The notes under the pieces were generated by a model. That model was not told the DNA's origin. It made no database searches and was given only the letters and a program-made list of their open reading frames with translations. Shown here in pieces: positions 1-8,082 of a DNA stretch of 64,000 bases. The stretch is from the NCBI GenBank assembly GCA_004298675.1, contig SCRI01000002.1:1-64000 (forward strand), written 5' to 3'. Both the position numbers and the translations under genes were made by a program. The stretch is from a bacterium (GTDB lineage Bacteria > Vulcanimicrobiota > Vulcanimicrobiia > Vulcanimicrobiales > SCRA01). How positions within the stretch are numbered: position 1 is the first letter of the stretch; every line of letters starts with the position of its first letter.

Positions 1-1333
1 TGTCGCCCGCGCCCATGCACAGCAGCAGCGTACCGGGCTGCGCGCGCGCCACCAGCGCAGCGGTCACCTCTTGGCCACCGCCCACGTAGGCCACGCTCAG
101 CTCCGGCGCTAGCCGCCGCAACTGCAGCGCGATGGCCTCACCGCTCACTCCCGGCACGGGCTGCTCGCCCGCGGCGTAGATCTCCGCCACCACCACGTCG
201 TCCGCTGTGGCCAGCGCGCGCGCGAAGTCGTCGATGAGGTATGCGGTGCGCGTGAAACGATGGGGCTGGAACGCTGCCACCACGCGCCCCGGCCAATACT
301 GTCGCGCCGCGGCGATGGTTGCCGCCACTGCGGTGGGGTGATGGGCGTAGTCGTCGACGACGGCCAGGTCAGCGGAGCGGAAGAGCACGTCGAAGCGGCG
401 GCGTACGCCCCGAAAGTCGCTGAGGCCGCGCGCGATGCGCTGCGCTGGAATCTTCAGCTCCAGCCCTACCGCGATTGCGTGCAGCGCGTTGGATACGTTG
501 TGCAGACCCGGCACCGCCAGCTCGACGTCCAGCACCGGCTGACCGTGCAGCAACGCGGTGAAGTGGCTCGCGCCGGACCGCTGCGTCAACGCGCTTGCCG
601 TCAGATCGGCCCCCGCGGCCAGGCCGGTGGTGAGCGTGCGCGCGGCGCGCGCGGTGGCGGCCAGGCGCGCGGAGCTCGGACAATCGACGCCGATCACCGC
701 CAGACCGTTGCGCGGCAGCAAGTCGGTGAAGCGGTGGAACGCATCGCAGAGAGCCTCGAGCGTGCCGTAGTGCGCCAGGTGATCGTTCTCGATGTTGGTG
801 ACCACCGCGATGCGCGGCCGCAGCTCGAGGAACGAGCCATCGGACTCGTCGCTCTCGGCCACCACGTAGTGGCCGCCCCCGACTTTGGCGTTGACGCCGC
901 GGCCGGCCATCTCGCCGCCCACCAGCACCGTAGGATCGAGCCCGCCTGCCTCGGCCACCGCCGCCACCATCGTGGTGGTCGTCGTCTTCCCGTGCGTGCC
1001 GGCGACGGCGATGCCGAAGCGCCCTTGCATCACCTCCGCCAACAACACCCCACGGGTGACGATGGGAATGCCGGATTCGCGCGCGGCGCGCACCTCGGGA
1101 TTCTGCGGCGCGATCGCGGACGAGACCACGACCCGGCGTGCCCCCTTGACGTTCTCGGCACGGTGGCCGACGCTCGCGCGCACGCCCAACTCACGCAACT
1201 GACGCAGCCGCGTGGACTCGTTGAGGTCCGAGCCGGAGACGGCGACGCCTTGCGCGACGAGCACGCGTGCCAGCGCGCTCATGCCGATCCCACCGATACC
1301 GACGAAGTGAACGTACCCCGAGTCCTGAGTCAA
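1..1333 (-). CDS. murC: UDP-N-acetylmuramate--L-alanine ligase MurC (3' end cut off by window)
   Basis: Cytoplasmic Mur ligase that adds L-alanine to UDP-MurNAc using ATP. Reading the minus strand from a TTG at 1333 gives the MurC N-terminus with the Rossmann motif VGIGGIGMSA, then the ATP loop GTHGKTTTT, the ESDESDGSF segment and the NIENDHLAHYG region; about 444 codons are present, so only the last few residues are missing. The TTG start overlaps the murG stop as TTGA, and a GGAGGAAG ribosome binding site lies just upstream inside murG. It is the last visible gene of the division/cell-wall operon. Family assignment is secure; the TTG start rests on the overlap, the binding site and the match to the family N-terminus. 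Confidence 0.95.
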   Translation of the reverse strand, partial: MTQDSGYVHFVGIGGIGMSALARVLVAQGVAVSGSDLNESTRLRQLRELGVRASVGHRAENVKGARRVVVSSAIAPQNPEVRAARESGIPIVTRGVLLAEVMQGRFGIAVAGTHGKTTTTTMVAAVAEAGGLDPTVLVGGEMAGRGVNAKVGGGHYVVAESDESDGSFLELRPRIAVVTNIENDHLAHYGTLEALCDAFHRFTDLLPRNGLAVIGVDCPSSARLAATARAARTLTTGLAAGADLTASALTQRSGASHFTALLHGQPVLDVELAVPGLHNVSNALHAIAVGLELKIPAQRIARGLSDFRGVRRRFDVLFRSADLAVVDDYAHHPTAVAATIAAARQYWPGRVVAAFQPHRFTRTAYLIDDFARALATADDVVVAEIYAAGEQPVPGVSGEAIALQLRRLAPELSVAYVGGGQEVTAALVARAQPGTLLLCMGAGD

Positions 1334-2445
1334 ACTTCCTCCGGGAGCGCGCTCCCCGTCAGCAGACGCTCCACCAGCATCTGCTCCACATCGTCGTGTG
1401 CCAATCCACGCGCCGCGGCCCGCATCGCCTCCAACGTTCCCGGCGCCCGCAACGCAACCAGCGTCCACCACAAGCGGTCACCATCGAGTTCGTTATCGGC
1501 AATCGTCACCGCCGCGCCCGCGCGCACGAAAACCTCAGCATTTCTGGCTTGGTGCTGCTCCGCCGCAAAGGGGTAGGGAACCAAGACGGCGGCGGTCCCC
1601 GTCGCCGCGAGCTCCGCGAGCGTCGAGGCACCCGCGCGCGCCACGACGAGGTCGGCGGCGGCGTAACCCAACGCCATGTCGTCGAGATACGGCAGGAGCG
1701 CTACGCTATTTCCGGGGGCCAGGTCGTGCTCCTCCGCGTGCATCCACTCATAATCGCGCGGCCCCGTGACGTGGATCACCTGCCAGCCATCGAGCGCTCG
1801 CCGTGTCACCAGAGCGGCGATGGCCTGGTTGATGCGGCGTGCGCCCTGACTGCCGCCCAACGCCAGCAGCGTGGGGCGCGCGGGATCGAGCCCGAGCGCC
1901 TTGCGCGCGAGGTCTTGGGGGCGCCCGCGCCGCACCTCCGGCCGCACGGGTACCCCCGTGACGTGGAACTTTCCGCCGAACGCCTCCGCCGCGTCGGCAT
2001 ACGCCCCCCACACCTCGTCCGCTAACGGCGCAGCCAAGCGGTTGGTGAGGCCGGGCGAGGCGTTGGGCTCCAACAGCGCGATGCGTGCGCGCGAGAGCGG
2101 GCGGATGAGCCAGGCCGCCCACACCACCGGAAGGCTGACGTAGCCGCCCGTAGCTACGACCACCTGCGGCTTGAAGGCGGCGAGTTTGCCGCAGGCGATC
2201 GTCAGCGCCGCGAGATTGATCGCCGCCGTACGCAGTGCCGCCAGCGAAAGTTTGCGCTCGAGCGGTGCCCCGGGCAAGGCTTCGAACGGGTAACCCGCCG
2301 CCTGCGCCAGGCGCGCTTCGATGCCATCGGCCATGCCGAAGAAGCGGATCTCGGCAGCGGGGTCGCGCTCCTTGAGCGCGGCGGCCAGCGCTAGCGCGGG
2401 ATAGACGTGGCCCCCGGTGCCCCCACCGGCGAAGGCGACTCTCAA
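1330..2445 (-). CDS. murG: UDP-GlcNAc--lipid I N-acetylglucosaminyltransferase MurG
   Basis: Membrane-associated GT28 transferase that converts lipid I to lipid II. The 371-residue product starts at a TTG, giving the N-terminus MRVAFAGGGTGGHVYPALAL with the family glycine-rich loop; the second domain shows LALGGSQGARRIN and the UDP-GlcNAc-binding segment RAGASTLAELAATG. The open frame extends about 95 codons further upstream, but that part is antisense-like sequence inside ftsW, and the family start coincides with TTGA overlapping the ftsW stop. Lies between ftsW and murC, as in most division clusters. Confidence 0.95.
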   Translation of the reverse strand: MRVAFAGGGTGGHVYPALALAAALKERDPAAEIRFFGMADGIEARLAQAAGYPFEALPGAPLERKLSLAALRTAAINLAALTIACGKLAAFKPQVVVATGGYVSLPVVWAAWLIRPLSRARIALLEPNASPGLTNRLAAPLADEVWGAYADAAEAFGGKFHVTGVPVRPEVRRGRPQDLARKALGLDPARPTLLALGGSQGARRINQAIAALVTRRALDGWQVIHVTGPRDYEWMHAEEHDLAPGNSVALLPYLDDMALGYAAADLVVARAGASTLAELAATGTAAVLVPYPFAAEQHQARNAEVFVRAGAAVTIADNELDGDRLWWTLVALRAPGTLEAMRAAARGLAHDDVEQMLVERLLTGSALPEEV

Positions 2446-3596
2446 GCGGCGGCTCCGCCGCGCAGGCCCAGCGCACGGACGCGGATGCCGGCGCGACGGC
2501 TGCAGCCCACGTTGAGTATCAGCGCCACGCAGACGAGATTGACCATCAGCGAGCTGCCGCCGAACGAAATGAACGGCAACGGAACGCCGGTAACCGGCCA
2601 CGACGAGGTGACCACGCCGATATTGACCAGCGCCTGCAGCACGATGGTGGCGGCGCAGCCGGCAGCAAGATAGAAACCGAAGGCGTCCGGTGCGGCGATG
2701 GCGATGCGGATAGCGCGATAGGCCAGCCACACGAAGAGTCCCAGCACCACGACCGACCCGATCAGTCCCAACTCCTCACCGATGACGGCGAAGATGAAAT
2801 CCGTGTACTGCTCGGGCAGATAGAAGAACTTCTGGCGCGACTCACCCAAGCCCAGGCCGAAGATGCCGCCGCTGCCCAGTGCCAGCAGCGACTGAATGAT
2901 GTGGAAGCCGGTGTTCTGTGGATCTTTCCATGGATCCAGGAACGCCATGATGCGCGCGCGCTTGTACGGCGACATCAGCACGGCATAGGCCACCAGCGGC
3001 GCCATGCAGCCCAGCGTCGCGACCAGGTGCGGGATGCGCGCGCCGGCCACGAAGAGCATCAACAGCCCCACCATCACGTAGAGGCTGGCCGTGCCCATGT
3101 CCGGCTGACGCAGCACCAGCAGTGCCAGTATTCCGATCACCACGACGATGGGAAAGACGCCGCGCTGCAGCGAGGTCACGCGCTCGCTCTTCTGGGAGAG
3201 CGCGTGGGCGAGGTAGATCACCAGCGCCAATTTAGCGAACTCCGAAGGCTGCAGTGAGACCGGCCCCAGCGCGAACCAGCGCCGCGCGCCGCCCACCATC
3301 GTTCCAACGTGGGGCAGCAGCACCGCCGCCAGCGAGAAGACCGCCAGCCCCATCAGCCACGGCGTCCAGCGCTCGAGTCTGCGGTAATCCATGCGGTACG
3401 CCAAGAGCGCCGGCGGCAGCGAGAGCGCCAGCCACAGCAACTGCCGCTTGAGATAATATGTCGTGTCGTGATGCTCCGCGAATCCCGAGACGCTCGACGC
3501 CGAGAAGATCATCACCAGGCCGATGCCCACCAGCGCAGCCACTCCGGCCACCAAGGTCCAGTCGGGCGCGGCGCGCTCGCGGCGATTACGCGCCAC
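2442..3596 (-). CDS. ftsW: Lipid II polymerase / cell division protein FtsW (SEDS family)
   Basis: Multi-pass SEDS glycosyltransferase that polymerises lipid II at the septum together with the class B PBP (FtsI, also in this operon). The 384-residue product has about ten hydrophobic segments, the conserved loop GARRWFALGPVSLQPSEFAK, and the C-terminal signature PVTGVPLPFISFGGSS. The start is a GTG at 3596, 11 nt inside the 3' end of murD; a longer open frame upstream is murD in another frame. Adjacent genes murD and murG support FtsW rather than RodA. Confidence 0.94.
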   Translation of the reverse strand: MARNRRERAAPDWTLVAGVAALVGIGLVMIFSASSVSGFAEHHDTTYYLKRQLLWLALSLPPALLAYRMDYRRLERWTPWLMGLAVFSLAAVLLPHVGTMVGGARRWFALGPVSLQPSEFAKLALVIYLAHALSQKSERVTSLQRGVFPIVVVIGILALLVLRQPDMGTASLYVMVGLLMLFVAGARIPHLVATLGCMAPLVAYAVLMSPYKRARIMAFLDPWKDPQNTGFHIIQSLLALGSGGIFGLGLGESRQKFFYLPEQYTDFIFAVIGEELGLIGSVVVLGLFVWLAYRAIRIAIAAPDAFGFYLAAGCAATIVLQALVNIGVVTSSWPVTGVPLPFISFGGSSLMVNLVCVALILNVGCSRRAGIRVRALGLRGGAAA

Positions 3597-5001
3597 GCGT
3601 CGCGCCCCGCTGCGCCAGCGCTTCGACCAGCGCCGTGAAGACTTGGCCGCGCTGCTCCGCCGATTCGAACATGTCGAACGAGGCGCAGCCGGGCGCCAGC
3701 AGCACCACGTCCCCGGGCTGCGCCAGCGAGCGCGCCCGCTCCACGGCTTCCTCCATGCTCTCCACGCGGTGGAGCGGCGCCCGCACCACGTGGGCGGCGA
3801 TGGCGTCGGAGGCCTCGCCCAGCAGCACCACCGCGCGCGCGCTGGCATCCAGCGCATCGCCCATCTCGCTGAAATCCGTGCCCTTGGCCTTGCCGCCGCA
3901 GATCGCGACGATGCGGCCGGACTCGAACGCTTTGAGCGCGGCGATCACCGCGCCGGGGTTGGTGCCCTTGGAGTCGTCGACGTAGCGAACGCCTTCGATT
4001 TCGGCCACCAGTTGCAGCCGGTGCGGGAGGGCGTGAAAGGCCTTCACCGCCTCGCGAATCGCCACGGCGGAGGCGCCGGCGGCCAAGGCCGCGCCGGCGG
4101 CACCCATCACGTTGTAGACGTTGTGCTCGCCCAGCAGCGGAATCTCGCTCACGGACATCAGCGCCTGTGCGCGCGGCGCCCCGGGCTTGGCAAAACAGAT
4201 CTTGCCGTCGCGCACGTAGAGCGCGGAGTTGCGATGCGGCTCGTGCGAGAACCACCACGCTTCGCAGGGGATGCGGTAGCTCTCCACGTCGGTAGCCAGC
4301 GGCGCGATGTACGGATCGTCGAGATTCCCGATGAAGACGTCGCCCACGCCCTGGTTGGCGAAGATGCGCAGCTTGGCTTCGCGGTACTCCTCCATCGAGT
4401 GGTAACGATCGAGGTGATCCGGCGAAAGGTTGAGGATCAGCGAGACGCGCGGCTTGAACGAGCGGATCGACTCGAGCTGGAACGAGCTGACCTCCGCCAC
4501 CACCCAATCTTCGGGCGCGGCACTGGCGGTCTCGCGAATAAGCGCGTTGCCGATGTTTCCGCCCACGTGCACGACGCGGCCGTCGGCCGCGAGCATCGCC
4601 CCCAACAGCGCCGTGGTGGTGGTCTTGCCCTTGGTGCCGGTGACGGCCAGGAGCGGGGCGCGGCAGATGCGGTAGGCTACCTCGATCTCGCTGTAAACGG
4701 GGATGCCGCGATCCTGCACGCGGCGCACCGTGGGCGTCGTCAGTGGAACGCCCGGCGAGAGCACCGCCGCGCCCAGCTCGGGGAGCACGCGTTCCAACTC
4801 CTCACGATCCAAAAACGTCGCGCCGGCAGCCTCGATCTCGCGAATGGCGGGCTCGATCTGCTCGGCGGGCTTGTCGTCGACGCCCCACACCTCCGCGCCG
4901 CGCGCGCGCAGCACCTCCACCGTCGCGAGGCCGCTGCGTCCCAAGCCGATGACGAGCACGCGCTCGCCCTTGGTGAAATGCATGCCCTGCTCGTCGATCA
5001 T
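3586..5001 (-). CDS. murD: UDP-N-acetylmuramoyl-L-alanine--D-glutamate ligase MurD
   Basis: ATP-dependent ligase adding D-glutamate to UDP-MurNAc-L-Ala. The 471-residue protein has an N-terminal Rossmann motif VLVIGLGRSGLATVE, the ATP loop VTGTKGKTTTTALLG, the AEVSSFQLES motif typical of MurD, LSPDHLDRY, and the C-terminal VDDSKGTNPGA segment. The ATG at 5001 overlaps the mraY stop as ATGA; an internal ATG seven codons in is an alternative start. The frame stays open far upstream, but that stretch is mraY. Confidence 0.95.
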   Translation of the reverse strand: MIDEQGMHFTKGERVLVIGLGRSGLATVEVLRARGAEVWGVDDKPAEQIEPAIREIEAAGATFLDREELERVLPELGAAVLSPGVPLTTPTVRRVQDRGIPVYSEIEVAYRICRAPLLAVTGTKGKTTTTALLGAMLAADGRVVHVGGNIGNALIRETASAAPEDWVVAEVSSFQLESIRSFKPRVSLILNLSPDHLDRYHSMEEYREAKLRIFANQGVGDVFIGNLDDPYIAPLATDVESYRIPCEAWWFSHEPHRNSALYVRDGKICFAKPGAPRAQALMSVSEIPLLGEHNVYNVMGAAGAALAAGASAVAIREAVKAFHALPHRLQLVAEIEGVRYVDDSKGTNPGAVIAALKAFESGRIVAICGGKAKGTDFSEMGDALDASARAVVLLGEASDAIAAHVVRAPLHRVESMEEAVERARSLAQPGDVVLLAPGCASFDMFESAEQRGQVFTALVEALAQRGATRGA

Positions 5002-5954
5002 CGTATCACCACGTATCCCGCGAGCGCGAGGATCGCGCCCGCCGTCCAGAACCGTTTCGTCACCATCGTCTCGGGCCATCCACCCAACTCGAAGTGGTGA
5101 TGCAGCGGACTCATGCGGAAGATCCGCCGGTGCGTGGTCTTGAACGAGGCCACTTGCAGGATGACCGAGAGTGCTTCCGCTGCAAAGACGCCGCCGATCA
5201 GCGGCAGCAGCAACTGCGTGCCGGTGAGGATGGCACCACCTGCCAGCAGCGCCCCCAGTGCGAGCGAGCCCGTGTCGCCCATGAAGACGCGCGCGGGGTG
5301 ACGATTGTAGTAGAGAAAACCGCCGCAGGCGCCGATCATCGCCGCCTCCACCAGCGCCACGCCGTGCGCCCCCGCAGCGGCAGCCGCAGCGATGGAGACG
5401 GCCAGCGCAGGCACCATCACGCCCGCGGCCAAGCCGTCCAAGCCGTCGGTGAGGTTGACGGCGTTGGTGGTGGCCAGCACCGCCAGCAGCGAGAGCACGT
5501 ACCACAGCACCGGCCCGGCATCGAGTGCCCCGCCCGCATGCCAGCGCGCGATGGCGTGCTCGTGCCCGGCAGGGAGCACCGCCGGCGCATACGCGAGGAA
5601 CAGCACGGCAGCCAACGCAATCAGCAGAAACTTCGTGCGCGCGCGCAGGCCCAGCGCGCGCTTGTAGCGCACGATCAGCCAGTCGTCGAGCAGGCCGATG
5701 CCGCCGCACGCAAGGGTGAGTCCAACCAAGAGCCACGCCTGCGCCGTGTGGGCGACGGCGCCGCCCACCAGTGCCGCGCCCAAGAAGAGGATACCGCCCA
5801 TCGTGGGCGTGCCGCTCTTGCTGCGATGCGATGCCGGCCCGTCTTCGTAGATGTGCTGACCGAACGCCAGCCGGCGCAACTGCGCGATGAGCGGCGCCCC
5901 CGCCATCAGCGTGACGATCAAACCGGCGGCCAAGGCCAGCAGCAGCGCGCTCAC
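4998..5954 (-). CDS. mraY: Phospho-N-acetylmuramoyl-pentapeptide transferase MraY
   Basis: Integral membrane enzyme that transfers phospho-MurNAc-pentapeptide to undecaprenyl phosphate, making lipid I. The 318-residue product shows the signatures SKSGTPTMGGI, GLLDDWLI, TTNAVNLTDGLDGLA, FMGDTGSLALG and MSPLHHHFE (the last is the MraY HHH motif), spread over about ten membrane segments. The GTG start at 5954 overlaps the stop of the CofE-like gene as GTGA. All expected catalytic Asp residues appear present. Confidence 0.95.
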   Translation of the reverse strand: MSALLLALAAGLIVTLMAGAPLIAQLRRLAFGQHIYEDGPASHRSKSGTPTMGGILFLGAALVGGAVAHTAQAWLLVGLTLACGGIGLLDDWLIVRYKRALGLRARTKFLLIALAAVLFLAYAPAVLPAGHEHAIARWHAGGALDAGPVLWYVLSLLAVLATTNAVNLTDGLDGLAAGVMVPALAVSIAAAAAAGAHGVALVEAAMIGACGGFLYYNRHPARVFMGDTGSLALGALLAGGAILTGTQLLLPLIGGVFAAEALSVILQVASFKTTHRRIFRMSPLHHHFELGGWPETMVTKRFWTAGAILALAGYVVIR

Positions 5955-6649
5955 GCCGCCTCCGCAAGTGGATTGGGGCCGCTGCCGCGCCACTTGAGCA
6001 CCACCAGCGGGGTTTGCTGATCGGCGTTGCCGTGAGGGTTGGAGCGCATCGCCTCCTGCAGCAGCGCGCGATTGATACCGCCGCTGGCGCCCAGAACGTG
6101 CGCCTTCTCTAAGTCGTTGGCATCGATCACCGCCACGTGGCAGCGCAATGCCTGCGCCAACTGTTCCGAGACCTCGTCGGGCTGCGCCGGACCCAGCACG
6201 ATCGCGCGCTCGTAGGGCGGCAGCGTTCCGGTGTACCCATCGATCGCGGCGATGGCCTCGCCGAGTATCTCGTAGAAGAGCCCGCGCCGCCCCAGCACGC
6301 GCCCGAGCGCGCTGGCGGCAACAGCGAAGAGCACTTTGGCCGTGCCGACGTCGTCGATCACCAACTGCATCGACTCCGGCTGGGCCACGGTTGCCAGCGC
6401 TCCGGCCCGGCGCGAGAGCGCGAAGGCGAGCCGGCTGGGGCGAATGTACTCGGCGGGAACGAAGCGCCCTTGCGCGATAGCCACGGCCGTCTCCGCGATA
6501 CAGAGCACATCGCCGTCGCACGCGATGCCGTTGGTTGCCTCGCGCGCGAGCGTGAGCAGATCGTCACCCGGGCCGATGAGACGCGTGCGCACGGGCAATG
6601 CCACGATGCCTCGCGGCAGCCCTTCGCGTGTGATGACCAACCTGCTCAC
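5951..6649 (-). CDS. CofE-like F420-0:gamma-glutamyl ligase family protein embedded in the mur cluster
   Basis: A 232-residue soluble protein resembling coenzyme F420-0:L-glutamate ligase (CofE, COG1478): PVRTRLIGPGDDLLTLA near residues 20-36, then GDVLCIAETAVAIAQGRFVP, a central PYERAIVLGPAQPDE region, and a C-terminal NPHGNADQQTPLVVLKWR. CofE adds L-glutamate to F420-0 with GTP. In this copy the Lys-Ser-Lys-type segment of archaeal CofE reads AETAVAIAQGR, a form I associate with the divergent bacterial branch, so F420 activity is doubtful. It is translationally coupled on both sides (ATGA with murF, GTGA with mraY), which argues for a role in the envelope pathway. No other F420 biosynthesis gene is in the window. 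Function is unassigned; glutamyl transfer to a wall precursor is only an inference. Confidence 0.8.
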   Translation of the reverse strand: MSRLVITREGLPRGIVALPVRTRLIGPGDDLLTLAREATNGIACDGDVLCIAETAVAIAQGRFVPAEYIRPSRLAFALSRRAGALATVAQPESMQLVIDDVGTAKVLFAVAASALGRVLGRRGLFYEILGEAIAAIDGYTGTLPPYERAIVLGPAQPDEVSEQLAQALRCHVAVIDANDLEKAHVLGASGGINRALLQEAMRSNPHGNADQQTPLVVLKWRGSGPNPLAEAA

Positions 6650-8082
6650 CGGCGTAAGCCCTCCAGGATCTCCTCCATCTTATAACGGCGCGAACCCTTC
6701 AAGAGCACGGCGTCGCCCGGACGAAGATAGTCCCGCAGCCACTCGGTGGCGTCGGCGTTGCTGGCATAACGCGTGATGCTGGCGGGCGGCGCGCCGCCTG
6801 CGATGGCACCCTCTTCCAGCGCGCCGGAGAACTCGCCTCCGACCAGCAGCGCATCCAGTGCGCGCCGGCGCGTCAACGCGCCCGCGCACGCGCCCACGCG
6901 GCGATGCAGCTGCTCGGCGTTCGAGCCGAGCTCGGCCATGCTCGACAAGACGGCGATCCTGCGCCGCGCGTGCTGTCCGGCGAACGTCACAAGGGCGGCC
7001 TCGGTGGACGAAGGCGCGGCGTTGTAGGCGTCATAGACCAAGCACGCGCCGTTCGGCAGCTCGACGGACTCGTAGCGCCCCTCCGGAAGTGCCGCCTGCG
7101 CTAACGCGGCGACCGCTGCCTCAAGATCTCCGCCTAACACCGCCACGCACCCCAGCGCTAGCGCGGCATCCAAACGATGGTGGGCGCCGGGAATGGCGAA
7201 CTTCGCCTCCAAGACGCGAGCCGCGCGCGCGCCGGGCTCCCGGTACTCGACGCGCACGCGCCCTGCGCCCGCGGCGCTAACGCGCAGCTCACCAGCGCGC
7301 GGATCGCCCGCCTGTGTGCCCGCTTCACCGTAGCAGAGGAGCGGCTCGCGCTCGATCACGCGCTCCAGCCGCGCCAGCGACGCGCCGTCAGAGCCGCTGA
7401 TGACGGGGCGCGCGCCGAAGGCAAACAGTCCCCACTTCGTCTCCTCCAGCGCCGCAAGCGACTCGAAGTTCTCGAGATGCGAGTCGCCCACGCCCGTCAG
7501 GATGCCCACCTCGGGTAGGACGGCCCCGGCGAGCACCTCGATCTCGCCGGCATGCCGCGCCCCCATCTCGACTACGAGCATCCGCGGCGTGGTCTGCGCG
7601 CGCAGCGCGCGCAGGAGCAGATGGCCGACGCCGATCTCGTTGTTTTCGTTCGCCGGCGTGGCCAGCACCGGCCCCAGCCCGGCCGCTTGGCACAACGTGG
7701 TGCAGAAGGCCTTGGTGGTCGTCTTGCCCACGCTGCCCGTGATCGCCGCCACGTGCCCCATGAAGCTATCGCGCGCCGTTCGCGCACAGGCCAGGTAGGC
7801 CCGCGTGGTGTCCTCCACCACGATGCCGGGAAGATCCGGCGGCAACGCTTCCGCACGCTCGACGATCGCGCCAACGGCGCCGCGCGCGCGCGCCTGCGGT
7901 AGGAAATCGTGTCCGTCGAAGCGCTCGCCGCGCAACGCCACGTAGACTTGCCCGGGGCGCAGGGCGCGCGTGTCCGTCGAGGGGTCGAGCGCGGCGCCAA
8001 ACGCCGCGCGCGAGGGCACGCAACGCCCACCCGTCTGCTCCAAGACGCGCTCGAGTTCGAGCGCGACGGCGCGCTCGCTCAC
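6646..8082 (-). CDS. murF: UDP-N-acetylmuramoyl-tripeptide--D-alanyl-D-alanine ligase MurF
   Basis: Mur ligase that adds D-Ala-D-Ala to the UDP-MurNAc-tripeptide. The 478-residue product has the N-terminal substrate domain (DTRALRPGQVYVALRGERFDG), ATP loop ITGSVGKTTTKAF, the TPANENNEIG motif typical of MurF, VVEMGARHAGEI, and the C-terminal YDAYNAAPSS motif. GTG start at 8082 overlaps the murE stop (GTGA), and its own stop overlaps the next gene (ATGA). Length is normal for the family. Confidence 0.95.
   Translation of the reverse strand: MSERAVALELERVLEQTGGRCVPSRAAFGAALDPSTDTRALRPGQVYVALRGERFDGHDFLPQARARGAVGAIVERAEALPPDLPGIVVEDTTRAYLACARTARDSFMGHVAAITGSVGKTTTKAFCTTLCQAAGLGPVLATPANENNEIGVGHLLLRALRAQTTPRMLVVEMGARHAGEIEVLAGAVLPEVGILTGVGDSHLENFESLAALEETKWGLFAFGARPVISGSDGASLARLERVIEREPLLCYGEAGTQAGDPRAGELRVSAAGAGRVRVEYREPGARAARVLEAKFAIPGAHHRLDAALALGCVAVLGGDLEAAVAALAQAALPEGRYESVELPNGACLVYDAYNAAPSSTEAALVTFAGQHARRRIAVLSSMAELGSNAEQLHRRVGACAGALTRRRALDALLVGGEFSGALEEGAIAGGAPPASITRYASNADATEWLRDYLRPGDAVLLKGSRRYKMEEILEGLRR

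Noticed and set aside
260-1576. Long open frames antisense to murC and many other genes
   Set aside because: High GC gives long open frames on the opposite strand; these have biased Arg/His/Gln composition and no family motifs, while the real genes show full domain sets.
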